DNA from: GCA-016699445 sp964555055
Lineage (GTDB): Bacteria > UBA10199 > JACPAL01 > GCA-016699445
Assembly: GCA_964555055.1 (NCBI GenBank)
Contig: CAZKQW010000002.1
Location: forward strand, 124,001-188,000
DNA length: 64,000 nt
Direction: 5' to 3'
Positions 63,385-64,000 of this stretch are shown in pieces. A model generated the notes under the pieces. That model worked only from the letters and a program-made list of their open reading frames with translations. It searched no databases and had not been told where the DNA came from. Within the stretch, counting starts at the first letter, position 1; every line of letters begins with the position of its first letter. A program made the translations under genes and the position numbers.

Positions 63385-64000
63385 TCACGCGGCCGAAGCG
63401 ACTCTAGTAGGAGAACGGCGCGGCTCAAAAAGTCTCGCTTGCCTAACGAGTGTCTCTACATGAAAAGATTTGTCAGGACGTACGAAAGACTTAATATGAT
63501 TTGCAAGAATATCCTCAGGTGACTGTGTCCCATCGCCGCCCACGGCTTCACCGTTCAAGGTCACAGAGCCATTTCGGTCAATGAAAAGAGACTCGTCTAA
63601 AACACTCAGGAACGTCGTGAGAGCGCCACGAGCCTGGGCAATCGCAACCATGTCATCGTCACTAATACCACCTTGCCCCGTAAAGGTATCCAAAAAGGCA
63701 ACAATCCCTTCCGCGCTGAGAGCGCTAGTCCCGTAGGCTGATAAGACCCTATCTATGAAACCGATATCGTATTCTCCCGTAAAGCCGTCTCTATAGGATG
63801 GTTCACGGGCTTTTAAATATTGATAGGTATGGACATCGTCATCCAATCGATCTGTCACCCGGACGGTGTCCCGCCGACGCACTTGACCGACGACACTTGT
63901 CTTTAAACCCACTCCTTCCAATACCGCGACAACTTTCGCCGTCGTCAATTCATCAGAGGTCATCGTATTAAAATCCCGTCGATGAGCCGTTTCAGCCAAA
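63385..64000 (-). CDS. Unrecognised protein, 5' part at the window edge
   Basis: About 205 residues are visible; the frame is open to the right edge. TTG at 63999 or ATG 63963 could be starts, but the true start may lie outside. No clear domain. A short acidic loop FIDRNGSVTLNGEAVGGDG at about residues 145-165 looks like a degenerate EF-hand, and SALSAEGIVAFLDTFTGQGGI precedes it. Helix content is high, with a basic tail. It lies nine bases before birA, so it is probably in the same operon. Confidence 0.6.
   Translation of the reverse strand, partial: LAETAHRRDFNTMTSDELTTAKVVAVLEGVGLKTSVVGQVRRRDTVRVTDRLDDDVHTYQYLKAREPSYRDGFTGEYDIGFIDRVLSAYGTSALSAEGIVAFLDTFTGQGGISDDDMVAIAQARGALTTFLSVLDESLFIDRNGSVTLNGEAVGGDGTQSPEDILANHIKSFVRPDKSFHVETLVRQARLFEPRRSPTRVASAA

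Overview
The window reads as a chromosomal segment of a Gram-negative, respiring bacterium. It encodes OmpA/Pal-type envelope lipoproteins, lipobox lipoproteins, a PlsB-type acyltransferase, an IHF-like protein beside rpsA, and a bc complex plus an aa3-type oxidase. The mixture suggests a deltaproteobacterial, myxobacterial or Bdellovibrio-like lineage, but no rRNA or tRNA is present and the affiliation is an inference. Coding density is very high. No insertion sequence, integrase, CRISPR array or tRNA was recognised, and no gene-free stretch exceeds about 270 bases.

Layout. (1) 1-18.6 kb, all minus strand: a cluster of large exported proteins. It holds two paralogous SpvB/Rhs-like giants (one complete at 2349 aa, one running off the left edge), two small lipoproteins or repeat lipoproteins, a parallel beta-helix protein, an OmpA-domain protein and an ASH-domain protein with thrombospondin type 3-like calcium repeats. 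The complete Rhs protein ends in what looks like a polymorphic toxin type 44 tip and is followed by an AT-rich membrane-protein gene, the natural immunity candidate. (2) 18.8-28.5 kb, minus: housekeeping genes rpsA-sppA-ihfB-glpX-SRPBCC-helical protein, cdd, a secreted Ser-rich protein, and cobalamin adenosyltransferase-greA-HAD-hemX-like-hemA. (3) 28.6-30 kb, plus: an unrecognised 491-aa protein. (4) 30-34.8 kb, minus: a tightly overlapped operon of GbsR-like regulator, HAD phosphatase, lipoprotein and hpnC-hpnD-hpnE, which makes squalene from farnesyl diphosphate. (5) 34.9-40.9 kb, minus: an OmpA-like protein overlapping recG, and an operon of PEGA protein, OmpA lipoprotein and an unknown exported protein. 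(6) 41.2-51.8 kb: respiratory genes. coxBACD plus a small membrane protein run on the plus strand and meet, at a perfect shared hairpin, a minus-strand operon of Rieske, split cytochrome b (petB/petD-like), an octaheme c-type cytochrome, two cupredoxin-like proteins and a desulfoferrodoxin-like protein. (7) 51.9-60.1 kb: miaA, an msrB-msrA fusion, an orphan gene, mutL, plsB and a thiolase. (8) 60.1-64 kb, minus: a partial unknown gene, birA, and an 828-aa-class large protein (810 aa from the chosen start) resembling the non-catalytic central region of single-chain acetyl-CoA carboxylases.

The most interesting regions are the 18.6-kb SpvB/Rhs cluster with its toxin tip and candidate immunity gene, the biotin-ligase-coupled free-standing carboxylase central domain, and the unusual bc-complex operon with an eight-heme subunit and a superoxide-reductase-like protein that has lost its cysteine ligand. 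All assignments come from reading motifs and remembered family patterns. No database search was run.
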